Source of the DNA: DATJHM01 sp963777355
GTDB lineage: Bacteria; Chloroflexota; Ktedonobacteria; Ktedonobacterales; Ktedonobacteraceae
Assembly: GCA_963777355.1 (NCBI GenBank)
Contig: CAVZQK010000001.1
Span: 248,001 to 312,000 of the forward strand
DNA length: 64,000 bases
Direction: 5' to 3'
Positions 34,465 to 44,264 of this stretch are shown here, piece by piece. Positions within the stretch are counted from its first letter, which is position 1; each line of letters begins with the position of its first letter. The notes beneath the pieces are model-generated. The model worked only from the letters and a program-made list of their open reading frames with translations. It had not been told where the DNA came from and did not search any database. The translations under genes were made by a program, and so were the position numbers.

Positions 34465-35946
34465 TTATTCCTCAACGCCCAGTCCACGTAGCATGACCTT
34501 TAGTTTCAAGCAGGACTCGGCATACTCACTCTCAGGTTGAGAGTTGGCAACGATTCCGCATCCTGCGAACAGGGTTGCTTGCTCTTTTTCGACGAGGGCG
34601 GAGCGCAAGGCTACCGCGAACTCACCATTCCCGGCTGCATCGATCCAGCCCACAGGACCGGCGTACCAGCCACGATCCAGCCCTTCAAGGTCTCGTATCG
34701 TTGCCAGGGCTGCCTCACGAGGAAAACCGCCCACCGCAGGTGTTGGATGGAGATCCTCTATGGCTTCCAGTATGCTCTGTCCTTCCCGTAGTTTTCCTAT
34801 AAGTGGCGTCTCCAGATGCTGGATATTCTTGAGACGCAGCAACTGAGGCGTAGCCGCTACCCAGACCGTTTCACAGTGACGTTCCAATGCCTCGCGGATC
34901 ACATTCACAACGATGGCATGCTCTTCTATGTTTTTCGCGCTCTGTGTTAGCTCTGCTCCTAACAAGGCGTCTTCCTCGGCAGTTGCACCTCGTGGGGCAG
35001 ACCCCGCCAGGGCCATCGCTTTGATCTGACCGTCCTGGGTTTGTAAAAGCCGTTCAGGTGTAGCTCCAATAAAGGTACGCTCACCGCGCTGAAAGGCGAA
35101 GACATACGCGCCAGGATAGCTTTTGCGCAGACGTTGTAAACTTTCTGCCAGGGCAAAATGGTGTTCGCTTTGTGAGATTTGCACGCCTCGTGCCAGAACG
35201 ACCTTCTTATAGTCGCCGTTCTCAATCATATGCACGGCACGTTCTACCAATGCCTTCCATGCATCTGCTGGCATGAGATCGTGGATGCTGAAATTTCCAT
35301 GTACCAGATTTTCATCTGCGCTTTCATCGGAAATGGTATTCTGGAGTGCCTGTTCTATCCGCAGAAGCTGGTGCAGGTTTTCCTGGATAAGTTGCTCTTC
35401 GGTATCGCTTGCTTTTACCAGGAGATTGAGACTGAGTGTGGCATGACCGCTGTTTGTCGTGTAGAGCAGGTGGGGGAGAATGAGCAGGCCATCGCCAAAT
35501 CCTTGCCAGATCTCTGTTCCAGGTCGCTCTGGATCGAAGGCAAAGCCACCAAGCAGGAGAGGACCATTGCTGCCAGATTCAGGCGCAGTATTCTCGATAA
35601 CGGCATCAATCTGTAAATTGTTCCAGCTTTCCGCTGCCTCGTGAAAACGCGCGGCTCCATGCGTCTCGATAGTTTTTGCTATCTCTGCTCCCACAAAGGC
35701 TTTTTGCTCAGCCGGCTGCTCCCAGTAGAGAAGCTCTTTCAGATGTAACGCCAGAAATGTTTTATAGACATGCAAAGCAGAATAATTTGATAAGGTATAA
35801 GTAAAGCTAACCAGAATTTCTCGTTCCAACAGGGTCGCACGGTGAATAGCCTGCTGAAAGAGATGATGCAAATGTGTTTGTGTTGAATGTACTGTTGCTA
35901 ATGCAGCCGGCAATTCCTGCTGCTCATTAAGAAAAACTATATCCAT
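34465..35946 (-). CDS. menF: Isochorismate synthase
   Basis: This 493-residue chorismate-binding enzyme makes isochorismate, the entry step to menaquinone. The C-terminal catalytic domain shows YKKVVLARGVQIS, AFQRGERTFIGATPERLL, ALAGSAPRG, EEHAIVVNVIREALE, LETPLIGKLREGQS and LHPTPAVGGFPREAAL near residue 420. The TPAVGG motif is typical of isochorismate synthases. It heads the operon menF-menD-menH-menB-menC-menE; a GATGAGG ribosome site precedes ATG. The prenyltransferase and methyltransferase steps (menA, menG) are not in the window. Confidence 0.96.
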   Translation of the reverse strand: MDIVFLNEQQELPAALATVHSTQTHLHHLFQQAIHRATLLEREILVSFTYTLSNYSALHVYKTFLALHLKELLYWEQPAEQKAFVGAEIAKTIETHGAARFHEAAESWNNLQIDAVIENTAPESGSNGPLLLGGFAFDPERPGTEIWQGFGDGLLILPHLLYTTNSGHATLSLNLLVKASDTEEQLIQENLHQLLRIEQALQNTISDESADENLVHGNFSIHDLMPADAWKALVERAVHMIENGDYKKVVLARGVQISQSEHHFALAESLQRLRKSYPGAYVFAFQRGERTFIGATPERLLQTQDGQIKAMALAGSAPRGATAEEDALLGAELTQSAKNIEEHAIVVNVIREALERHCETVWVAATPQLLRLKNIQHLETPLIGKLREGQSILEAIEDLHPTPAVGGFPREAALATIRDLEGLDRGWYAGPVGWIDAAGNGEFAVALRSALVEKEQATLFAGCGIVANSQPESEYAESCLKLKVMLRGLGVEE

Positions 35947-36055
35947 GAAAACCTCATCTTGGAAACGCGGGATGGCTGGTATTGTGCCTGTAGTATTATA
36001 GCACTAGATGTGAAGATGGACCACTTGGGCTTCCCTGGCCCCTTGATACCTCACT

Positions 36056-38527
36056 CTAGCCATTTTCCTTGCAGCGAATCCAGAGGGGTTGGATGCTTTC
36101 TATAGGTTGATCGAAGAGGCCCATGCGTCCTTCAAGGCGGAAGAGTTGCTCAAAGTCTTCGGAGGTGAAGGCTTTACGAAGGCGTGCTGCATAGGAAGTG
36201 ACCAGGACCTGTAAATAATGTTCGACATCGTAGTCTCGCTGGTTTGCCAGTTCTTTTTTACTGAGCTGGACCTTTGGCTGTGCTCCCTGTTTTTTTGTGG
36301 CATTGGTTGTCTCGCTTTGCCAATTGTTATCGATAGAGCTTTCGTCGCTTTCTTCGGGGAGCCAGAGAATCCGTTTGTTGCGTGCTCTATAAAAGCGCAC
36401 ACGTTCGCCGGGATACCACTTTTGTCGTCCGGCGCTCAGCAGCGCTTCATATGCTTGCTCTTGATGTTTACTGCGTTGAGCGAGGTATTCTTCTGGCGTT
36501 TTGGAGAGCCGCACCCTTGTTGCGAGGTCTGAAGCCGGAAGTTTGCGCTCTCGAATCGTTTGCGCGGTTGCGAGATAGAGTTCGCGCAAGCCAGGAATGT
36601 CTCCCAGCATCGTCAGAGGCAGGGCTTGACGCAGAAAGCGTTCACCGAATGGCTCGACTCTACTGGAACGCATAGCGACGCCGTGGACAATAAGTTGCTG
36701 GTCATAGGTGAGGAGCGCATAGTTTTTTGCTTCGTGGCTAAACATAGCGCGATAGCGTCCCTCGTACTCTAAATGGATGCCTGACGGCAGGTCTGCGCCT
36801 ATCTCTTGTACCAGCGCTCGCTCCTGTGCCTCGCTCCAATCGGGAGGAACAGCGAAGTAGACGCCATCGGTATCAGCTTCAATCAGGGCCATACCGCGCT
36901 GGCGTAGCGCCTCTAAGACTTGTGTCAGGATGGCGCGTCCGCGCCGTGTGACCTCGCTGGCGGCGTGGCTGTCGGCGAAGATGGCCATATCACCTGCGCC
37001 CATATAGCCATAGGCAGCGTTGATAAGGATTTTCATCGCCGCCTGCGTGGCGTCGTGATGATTGGCGGCAACAGAGCCTGCTTCGGCTGCTTTTGCTTCG
37101 GCTTTGTGGGCGAGGCGGAGATCGGTCAGGCGTCCGAGCACATGCAGAAGGACATTGAGCCGATCACTTTTTGGGCCAATCTGAAAGGTACGCATCAGGG
37201 ATGGATAGAGGGAGGCAACATCGGCTTTGACGACATGTTCGGCGATTCCAGCAGCGAAGAGATGGACGGCCCCGCCTTCGTGAATCTCTATCGTGGCATT
37301 CTGTCGGATTCCCTGGTGGGGAAGAGCCGTTCCCGCATGGACGTAGCTGCGCACAAGAATTGGTTCGAGAATACCCATTGCTGGTCCCGCCGAGGCGAGC
37401 CGCTCATAGCGCCGGGGGGCCATACTTGCCAGCGCAAATGGTGCCCCCATCAGGCGTTTTGAGAGGCCATCAACCTCCTGTACGTCATCCAGTGCGTACT
37501 TTCGTACCAGCTCAGGATTTTTCTGATAGGTTGCATAGATGGCACTCCCTTCGATATAGACACGCGTATCTGAAGCAATACCAAAGTAACGCGCCACTTC
37601 TTTCAGGCCATGCCCTGGCATGTTTCTGACAACGAAGTCATGTTTTCTTACCGCATCAAGCGTATCAATCAGCTCGCGCCCTGCCACGCTGTACCGTGTG
37701 CGATTTCGTGCTTCAGGTCCAATCGCCAGCGTCTCCTGGCGGTGCTCAAGCTGAGCCGGGCCACCCTCGCGTGCAATGTGAATTGGGACATCCTGAACGA
37801 GGGCGCGATGTTCAAGAAAAGGCAGATCAAAGCCAAAGAGATTGTGATTCTCGATGATATCAGGATCGCGCTCCCGGATAATCTCGCACAGACGGCGAAT
37901 TAAGGCTTTTTCATCATCGCTATTCTTTGCTTCTAACACCGTAGCCAGTCCGCGATTATCAAGAATGGAGACCAAAAAAATACGTCCATGATGCGGATCA
38001 AGGGCGGTTGTTTCGAGATCAAATTGGAGGCGATGCAGGTCTTCGTAGTTGAGATCGCGGAAGTAGACGCGCCCGGTCTGCATGAGATACTGCTCAACCG
38101 GGCCAACGCGGTAGTAGTCATCCTGAAGCTGGGTCAACGTTTTTATCTGCCGTTCCAGGCGGCGTGAGGCCCCGTAGCAGAGAGCATGTTCAAGATCACG
38201 ACCATCGCGTGAGAGTAATAAATAGCGGTATGATCCCGCTTCGCCGTCGAGCTGTTGATATTTGATCTTTGCATTACTGCGCTCATCTGCCGGTTGGAGA
38301 TCGCTTTTAAGGTGTTCGAGATCATCCAGATGCATGGCGAATAGCCAGGGGTAGAAACGCTCAATGTTGCGTTTCACCTGCCCATCTTCTCGTCGCCATA
38401 CAATGGCTTTGCCCTCGCGATTGGCCCAGATAGAGACAATGCCGGGGGTCGGGTCCCAACCAAAGAGATATTCGTCTTCAAGCTGAGTACGGGTCTTTTT
38501 GATCAGCCCGAACGCGGATAATGACAT
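36056..38527 (-). CDS. Family B DNA polymerase with 3'-5' exonuclease domain
   Basis: This is an 823-residue B-family polymerase. The exonuclease domain has Exo I LQFDLETTALD near residue 170, Exo II ENHNLFGFDLPFLEH near residue 227 and Exo III KYALDDVQEV near residue 340. Polymerase motifs are A (VVKADVASLYPSLM near residue 445), B (MKILINAAYGYMG near residue 510) and C (EADTDGVYF near residue 565, with Gly in place of the usual Ser in DTDS). All acidic metal ligands are present, so it should be active. It is longer than phage enzymes and resembles the bacterial Pol II/archaeal-type branch. It stands alone between the men operon and the divergent glycosidase. Confidence 0.93.
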   Translation of the reverse strand: MSLSAFGLIKKTRTQLEDEYLFGWDPTPGIVSIWANREGKAIVWRREDGQVKRNIERFYPWLFAMHLDDLEHLKSDLQPADERSNAKIKYQQLDGEAGSYRYLLLSRDGRDLEHALCYGASRRLERQIKTLTQLQDDYYRVGPVEQYLMQTGRVYFRDLNYEDLHRLQFDLETTALDPHHGRIFLVSILDNRGLATVLEAKNSDDEKALIRRLCEIIRERDPDIIENHNLFGFDLPFLEHRALVQDVPIHIAREGGPAQLEHRQETLAIGPEARNRTRYSVAGRELIDTLDAVRKHDFVVRNMPGHGLKEVARYFGIASDTRVYIEGSAIYATYQKNPELVRKYALDDVQEVDGLSKRLMGAPFALASMAPRRYERLASAGPAMGILEPILVRSYVHAGTALPHQGIRQNATIEIHEGGAVHLFAAGIAEHVVKADVASLYPSLMRTFQIGPKSDRLNVLLHVLGRLTDLRLAHKAEAKAAEAGSVAANHHDATQAAMKILINAAYGYMGAGDMAIFADSHAASEVTRRGRAILTQVLEALRQRGMALIEADTDGVYFAVPPDWSEAQERALVQEIGADLPSGIHLEYEGRYRAMFSHEAKNYALLTYDQQLIVHGVAMRSSRVEPFGERFLRQALPLTMLGDIPGLRELYLATAQTIRERKLPASDLATRVRLSKTPEEYLAQRSKHQEQAYEALLSAGRQKWYPGERVRFYRARNKRILWLPEESDESSIDNNWQSETTNATKKQGAQPKVQLSKKELANQRDYDVEHYLQVLVTSYAARLRKAFTSEDFEQLFRLEGRMGLFDQPIESIQPLWIRCKENG

Positions 38528-38721
38528 GGTATGCCCTGACTATTCCCTTTTAAAAGCGAAAAGTACACAAGAACGTTTTTTCTAATCGCTTTTAAGCATA
38601 TCATGCCCTGCTTTAGAGCGCAAGTATGGCCGAATACGCCTTGCACCTTCTAATCGCTAGTATGAAACACTTAGACGTAGTATGATATGCCTTGAAAAAT
38701 AATGTGAGGATTGATTGTTTT

Positions 38722-40771
38722 ATGGCCTTGAAGACTTCGCCTATGTTTACTAATCCATTCTGGCAGGAGAGCTTTCCTGATCCCTTTGTCCTCAAAGTAC
38801 GCGGACGCTATTACGCTTATGCGACAGAGAATGAGCGCTCTCCAGGGTCAGATGCCTGGGTTTTCCCTATTCTGACAAGCGATGATTTTGTCCACTGGCG
38901 CTTCTTGGGCAAGGCGCTGCGCTCATTTGGTGCGCCGTTTCATAGCTATTGGGCACCTGAAGTGACGGAACATAATGGCCGCTTTTATCTCTATTACGCG
39001 GTTCATGCTGCTGAAGAGTTCCTGGGGGCCATCAGGGTCGCTGTCGCTGATCGTCCTGAAGGACCTTTTGTCGATAGTGGGCGCGATCTTACGAGCGAGC
39101 TGGTTCCCTGGGCGATTGATCCGCATGTCTTTCGAGATCAGGATGGCCAGTGGTACCTTTTTATGACTATTGAGTACCTCGATGACCCTTCTGGCTTTGT
39201 AGGAAGTGGCAATGCTGTTGTACGCCTGCTTGATCCATTGACCGTTGCTGGCCCTCTGACGCGCGTTACTTCCCCCGCCCACGCCTGGCAATTGTTTGAG
39301 GCGAAACGTCCAGAGAAGAATGGTATCGATTGGTATACGGTGGAAGGTCCAGCCGTTATGCGCCACCGAAATCGCTATTATGAAATGTATTCCGGCGGTT
39401 GCTATTTGCGAGAGAACTACGCCGTCAGCTATGCAACTTCAGTAACACCGCTGGGGCCGGATGGGATGCAGGATAGTTCGTGGCAGGATTGGCCAGGTAA
39501 TCAACAACAAGAGGTGCTGCTTAGCGTGCGTAAAGATCATGTCCTGGGACCAGGACATAACTCTCTTGTCTTGGGGCCCAATAATGCTGATCTGTATATG
39601 GCTTATCACGCCTGGCCGCCGGAGATGACTGCTCGCCGTCCTTTTCTGGATCGGCTCTTCTGGCATGGAGATGAGCTTTGGACACCGGGACCTACATACT
39701 TGCCCCAACTTGTTCCAGCGCAACCTGCTCTCCGGGAACTCTTTCATGGTCCTGTCATAGACTCTTCCTGGCAGCAGATCAGTGGCGATTGGTATCTGGC
39801 TCCGGGGGAAGTGATTCAGAATGACCCGTCCTCGGCGCTTTCTCTCTTACATCAGCGTATTCCTCTTGAGGAGAACTGGCTGCTGGAGATACATATGCGC
39901 TTGTTGGAAGGGGATGGCTTTTATGGTATCCTGCTGCGTGGTGAGAGCGATATGACGATTGCCCTTGCTTCAACGGTGAATCATCGCCTGGTAATCTGGG
40001 CCTCAACCTCTCAGGAGGAACCGTTGCATGTGCTTCCCCTCAAGCCTGATTTTGATCTCCAGGCCTGGCACCGTCTGCTTTTAAGCCGTTCAGGGGCTTT
40101 ACTATGTGTACATCTGGATAGTCTTCTGCTGCTGGAGCTACCAATTTCTCAGGCTGCCAGCTCATTTGCTTTATGTACAGAGAGCTGTAGCGTTGCCTTT
40201 ACAGGGATTACGCTTACTCATCATTTCCGTGATGAAATTCTCGAATTCAGCCTATACTCCGGACTTTCTTGGCTGGTGTCTGCCCGCTGCTCTGGCTGGC
40301 GATCTTGCCGATTGGCACATTCAGGATGGTGCGCTCATTCAATCTTCAGTCGAAGCTGGGAAGCATATGCTGCTCAAGGGGGCTGCTCAAAACTGCTATG
40401 AATTTGGCGCAACAATCAGGCTACTTCAGATTGTAAATTCTGGACCTTCCGCTTTTGGTCTCTTGTTATGGAATAAGCAAGAGAGCATAGAAATCTCTCT
40501 GACACAGACCTGGACAGAATGGAAACTTCTGATTGAAGATACAAAGGCTGTTCCGCCGTTGAAGAGTGAGCTTGTTTTGCCTCCTGATTTTGATCCCCAG
40601 CAATGGCATACGCTCCGTCTGCTTGTAAATGATCGGCAGCTTGATCTCTATCTCGATGGCCCTCAGGTATTGACGTTAGGGTTAGCTGGAGGTGGGCATC
40701 GCTGTGGTTTGCTAACACGCGATGCCGCCTGTGCCTTCGTAGGTGTCTGGCAGACCGGATTTGTGTTGTAG
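38722..40771 (+). CDS. GH43-family glycosidase with two C-terminal lectin-like domains (one-base insertion)
   Basis: Residues about 10-330 are a five-bladed GH43 fold, as in beta-xylosidases and arabinofuranosidases. The general base is in FPDPFVLKVRGRYYAYAT, the pKa modulator in AIDPHVFRDQDGQWYLF, and the acid in TVEGPAVMRHRNRYYEMYSG. Two concanavalin/CBM66-like beta-sandwich domains of about 150-170 residues follow (YLAPGEVIQ ... and WHIQDGALIQ ...). No signal peptide is present, so it may act in the cytosol. The frame breaks near 40233, where removing one A gives HHFRDEFSNSAYTPDF; the literal first frame stops at 40401. The ATG at 38722 is chosen over a TTG upstream. Confidence 0.88.
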
Positions 40772-40944
40772 AGTATGCTTGCTTGCTTTCAACCTTTGGG
40801 GCGGCTCTCTCGTATATTAAGGAGATGCTTTGACTGGATGTTTTTTTATATGAGGGATGCAATCTCTATCTACCTGCTAATTGTGACAAGAAAAAGCAGT
40901 CAAAAACGTTTGGCTTGAGTGAGGAATTTCGCGCATGAAATCGT

Positions 40945-42390
40945 GTGAATGCGTTTTTCAAAGGATTTGCCATTTTTCGCGTATTGCGTCATCCTGCTAT
41001 GTTACGCCTCTGGTTGGCTCAAGTTATCTATCTCAGTGTGCAATTTACCGCAAGCTATGCGATGATTGTGCTTATTACTAATCTCACCAGATCGACCACA
41101 ATGGTTGGTTTTGTCATTATTGCGTTGAGTCTGCCAATTTTTCTTTTAGGCGCTCCGGCTGGTACTCTGGTTGATCGTATAAACAAGCGCACGGTGCTCT
41201 GGGTGAGTAACATTGTGCGTGCCGTAGCAACTATCCTGTTTGTGCTGGCCTTGCTCTGGAATCCCCATGTTTATATTGCCATCTATCTTCTCGCCTTTCT
41301 TTTCTCCCTGGTTGGTCTCTTCTTTACCCCCGCTGAAGGTGCAATTATTCCCAGTTTTGTGGATGAGACTGAATTGTTGCCCGCACTCTCACTCTACAAT
41401 CTCACGCTGAATATCAGCCAGGCGATTGGCCTCTTGATCTTTGGTCCACTGGCTTTAAATCTTTTGCCAACAATCACGCTCCCTTTGGGGAACACCCACC
41501 TGGTTCTGACTTCGTTTGTGATGCTGTTTCTTGCCGTTACCTTGCTTTACCTGATAGCCGCAGCTCTGACGGCTCGTTTGCCCGCGGATCATCCGCGTGC
41601 CGCTTCTACGGGAAAACTTTTGGGAAATGAGCATCAAGATGGTCAATCTTCTGATCCAGCGAAGTCTGGTGGCAACTGGCGGCATATATGGAGCGATTTG
41701 CAGGATGGCTGGCGACTGGTGAGACATAATCCAACGCTGGTGGATGGTCTCTGGCTGGCCTGTTTTGGGAGCTTGATTATGCTTTCGGTTGCTGAACTGG
41801 CAACAACCTTTGTGCAGCGCCTTTTAATGCTTCCCACAAGTTATACAGCCCTGGTATTTGCACCTGCCGGTATTGGTTTGCTCGCTGGTGCGGTACTGGT
41901 GACAGCGGTGGTGAAGCGGCTCGGCTCTACACGTACAATGGTTGCTGGCATGCTGGCAACTGCTGTTGGTTTAGCGATCCTACCATTGGCAACGACGTTG
42001 ACGCGATTGGTGCAGCCTCAGCACTGGCAGAGCAATCCCCTCTTTTTAGTGATAGTAATTGCTGCAAGTATTGTTGCCGGCGCAGGCCTGGATCTGATTA
42101 TTGTACCATCGCAGACCGTCGTGCAGGAGCAATCGCCTGATGAGATGCGTGGCCGCGTACAGGCGCTCTATCAGGCGCTGTTTAATGGTGGCTCAATTCC
42201 CGTCGTTTTGTTTATTGGTGTGATTGCAGACCTCCTCGGTATCACAACGGTTATCTATGTAATGTCTGCCTGTTGTCTGCTGGCTATCGGCGTAACCATT
42301 TTCCGCTCGCGCCGCCGTGGCGCTGATGAGCAAGAACAGGCAGAGCCGGCTACTACTGATTCATTTGCTACTTCAGGAAACAATCAATGA
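40945..42390 (+). CDS. MFS-type multidrug/drug exporter (12 TM)
   Basis: This 481-residue major facilitator protein has about 12 hydrophobic segments in two halves. They are separated by a cytosolic loop near residues 215-255 (GKLLGNEHQDGQSSD ...). The loop 2-3 motif GAPAGTLVDRINKRTVLW follows TM2, as in MFS efflux proteins of the enterobactin-exporter/MDR group. The tail is charged (RSRRRGADEQEQAEP). The literal start is GTG at 40945. A GAGG-preceded ATG at 40935 lies in another frame, so a start-region indel is possible. Substrate unknown. Confidence 0.9.
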   Translation: MNAFFKGFAIFRVLRHPAMLRLWLAQVIYLSVQFTASYAMIVLITNLTRSTTMVGFVIIALSLPIFLLGAPAGTLVDRINKRTVLWVSNIVRAVATILFVLALLWNPHVYIAIYLLAFLFSLVGLFFTPAEGAIIPSFVDETELLPALSLYNLTLNISQAIGLLIFGPLALNLLPTITLPLGNTHLVLTSFVMLFLAVTLLYLIAAALTARLPADHPRAASTGKLLGNEHQDGQSSDPAKSGGNWRHIWSDLQDGWRLVRHNPTLVDGLWLACFGSLIMLSVAELATTFVQRLLMLPTSYTALVFAPAGIGLLAGAVLVTAVVKRLGSTRTMVAGMLATAVGLAILPLATTLTRLVQPQHWQSNPLFLVIVIAASIVAGAGLDLIIVPSQTVVQEQSPDEMRGRVQALYQALFNGGSIPVVLFIGVIADLLGITTVIYVMSACCLLAIGVTIFRSRRRGADEQEQAEPATTDSFATSGNNQ

Positions 42391-42413
42391 GATAAAGCAT
42401 ACTCGTACTCTTT

Positions 42414-43274
42414 TTAGCCGTTGCCCTGGCTGTGTGCATCGAGCCAGGTGCTCAGCATCTGGAGTAGTGTCGGAGTGACTGGATCGTGCAGGAGGCAGTG
42501 ATAGGCATCTTTGAAGATCTTGCTTTCGACATCCCGACTACCGACATTGTGGAGAAATAGTTTACTGCCTGCCGGATGGGCGACATAATCATTTTCTCCC
42601 TGTAGCATTAGCAGGGGGAGAGTGATCTGGCTGGCGCGTTTCTGCATCTGTTTAAGCCAGTTGGTGATGGTGAAAAGGAAGCGTATACTGACGTGTCGAA
42701 TGAAGAGAGCGTCTGCCCGTAAGCGGTCATTAAAGGCGGCTTCGCGGCATCCCTGGTCTTCATGGCCTGTAACGGCGATGAGTGGGCGTGTGGGGGTAAA
42801 AAGAGCCCTGGTTGCCCGCCAGATCTCTGACAGGGATGGTTGGACAATGGGTTGCAGGACAGGTGAGACCAGGACCAGTCCTGAAATCTTCTCTGCTGGT
42901 TGGCCCTGGTAGGTTGAGGTAAGATAACCGATGGAGATAGAGGAGCCCATACTCTCTCCAAGAAGAAAGATCGGGAGATCGGGCCAGCACTGTTTTGCCC
43001 ACTTGATCGTACAATTGATATCTTGTAGATAAAGCTCAAAATTGGCAATATCGCCGCGTTTGCCATGAGAGTGACCATGACCTCTGAGATCTGGAGCGAC
43101 GACAACTGTGCCCTGATGGCAGAGAGCGTCAGCCAGAACGTCATAGTAGCCGCCATGCCCACCCAGGCCCTGGATACAGATAAGCACACGTTCAGGTGTG
43201 CCGCTGTTCCAGCTGTGAATATAGATCGTATTGCCATCCTGCGTAATCTGTGTTGTTCCGATCTCTTTGCTCAT
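42414..43274 (-). CDS. Alpha/beta hydrolase, monoacylglycerol-lipase-like
   Basis: This 286-residue serine hydrolase has an oxyanion region ICIQGLGGHGGYYDVLAD, then APDLRGHGHSHGKRGD, the nucleophile LLGESMGSSIS (GxSxG) near residue 108, and the late Asp and His in LQGENDYVAHP and KDAYHCLLHDP. This is the lysophospholipase/monoacylglycerol lipase branch. A membrane protein gene ends 4 bases before its start, so the two form an operon. A role in lipid turnover next to the glycolipid genes is an inference. Confidence 0.92.
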   Translation of the reverse strand: MSKEIGTTQITQDGNTIYIHSWNSGTPERVLICIQGLGGHGGYYDVLADALCHQGTVVVAPDLRGHGHSHGKRGDIANFELYLQDINCTIKWAKQCWPDLPIFLLGESMGSSISIGYLTSTYQGQPAEKISGLVLVSPVLQPIVQPSLSEIWRATRALFTPTRPLIAVTGHEDQGCREAAFNDRLRADALFIRHVSIRFLFTITNWLKQMQKRASQITLPLLMLQGENDYVAHPAGSKLFLHNVGSRDVESKIFKDAYHCLLHDPVTPTLLQMLSTWLDAHSQGNG

Positions 43275-43278
43275 GCAC

Positions 43279-44100
43279 TTACGCCGCCTTCTTGGTTATC
43301 TCCGGACGATAATCTTCGTAGATTTCATGTAAGGTCGCAATAAAGATAGGCCGCATTAGCATAAGGAGCGTCCAGGTGAATCCTTCCGCGACGAGCGGAT
43401 TTGAGAGATGCATAATGAAAAAGTAGAGTGGGGCCGCCACAGGAGCCTCGACCAGCACCGAAAGGGCGAAGGCAGCGGCGATCATTTTCCAGCGTTTTTG
43501 AGGGATACCAATGCTAATCATGACCGAGCGTAGACCTGAGTGATTGTCAACGATGGCCGCATAGGTGGCAAAAACCAGACGGACATGCCAGAAAAGCATG
43601 GGTATGAGGAGAACTGCTAGCGGTGCATAGGACCACCAGTGCCAGTAGTCGGAACCTTTCCCCAGTATCCATTGTAGGGGCGTAAAGATTCCCCAGAAGA
43701 GAAGCGTCGTAATGGCATTTGCCCAGATATAGCGAGGGAAACAGCGGATGGTAGCTGGGAGAATGCGGGATGGGATGATTGGTTGTCCAGCATCTAAGGC
43801 TTCAATGGCAAAGACAATCGCCATATTACCCAGCGTGATGGTGATCCACGGGAGAGCCGTAGCTACCCAGGCTGCTAATGTGCCTGGCTGACTGCCTACA
43901 ATCACTGCAAGTAGAGGGGGGATTTCAAAAAGACCTACCAGGGTAAGTAATCCTGCAATATCTTTCCGGCAGATGCGTATGCCAGCAGCGACATAATAGA
44001 CAGCCTGACGCCACCAGGGATAGTAGGTGTAGGGGGGTGTGGTATTGCCCCCTTCTTTGACTTGTCCAGCAGGAACTATTACGGTTTGTTGTAAAGACAT
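43279..44100 (-). CDS. Multi-pass integral membrane protein of unknown function
   Basis: This 273-residue protein has about six hydrophobic segments (for example IAGLLTLVGLFEIPPLLAVI, ALPWITITLGNMAIVFAIE and FALSVLVEAPVAAPLYFFI). The N-terminus is cytosolic and proline-rich, and the C-terminal tail (YRPEITKKAA) is charged. It resembles glycerophosphoryl-diester-phosphodiesterase-associated or DUF975-like membrane proteins only loosely, and I make no assignment. It is translated just ahead of the lipase-like hydrolase (4-base gap). Confidence 0.85.
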   Translation of the reverse strand: MSLQQTVIVPAGQVKEGGNTTPPYTYYPWWRQAVYYVAAGIRICRKDIAGLLTLVGLFEIPPLLAVIVGSQPGTLAAWVATALPWITITLGNMAIVFAIEALDAGQPIIPSRILPATIRCFPRYIWANAITTLLFWGIFTPLQWILGKGSDYWHWWSYAPLAVLLIPMLFWHVRLVFATYAAIVDNHSGLRSVMISIGIPQKRWKMIAAAFALSVLVEAPVAAPLYFFIMHLSNPLVAEGFTWTLLMLMRPIFIATLHEIYEDYRPEITKKAA

Positions 44101-44264
44101 ACGATTCCAATCTATTTCAGTTATTCACAGGGAGTGTAACGTCGAGAAAAAGTAATGTCAAGTCCTTCAGGTACAATAGTGGCAATTTTTGTTTGTTATT
44201 TCTCACAGTATCCCTGTGAGCTTTGGATTAAAACTGCTTGTACAGCGTATTGGTCTTAGCAGGA

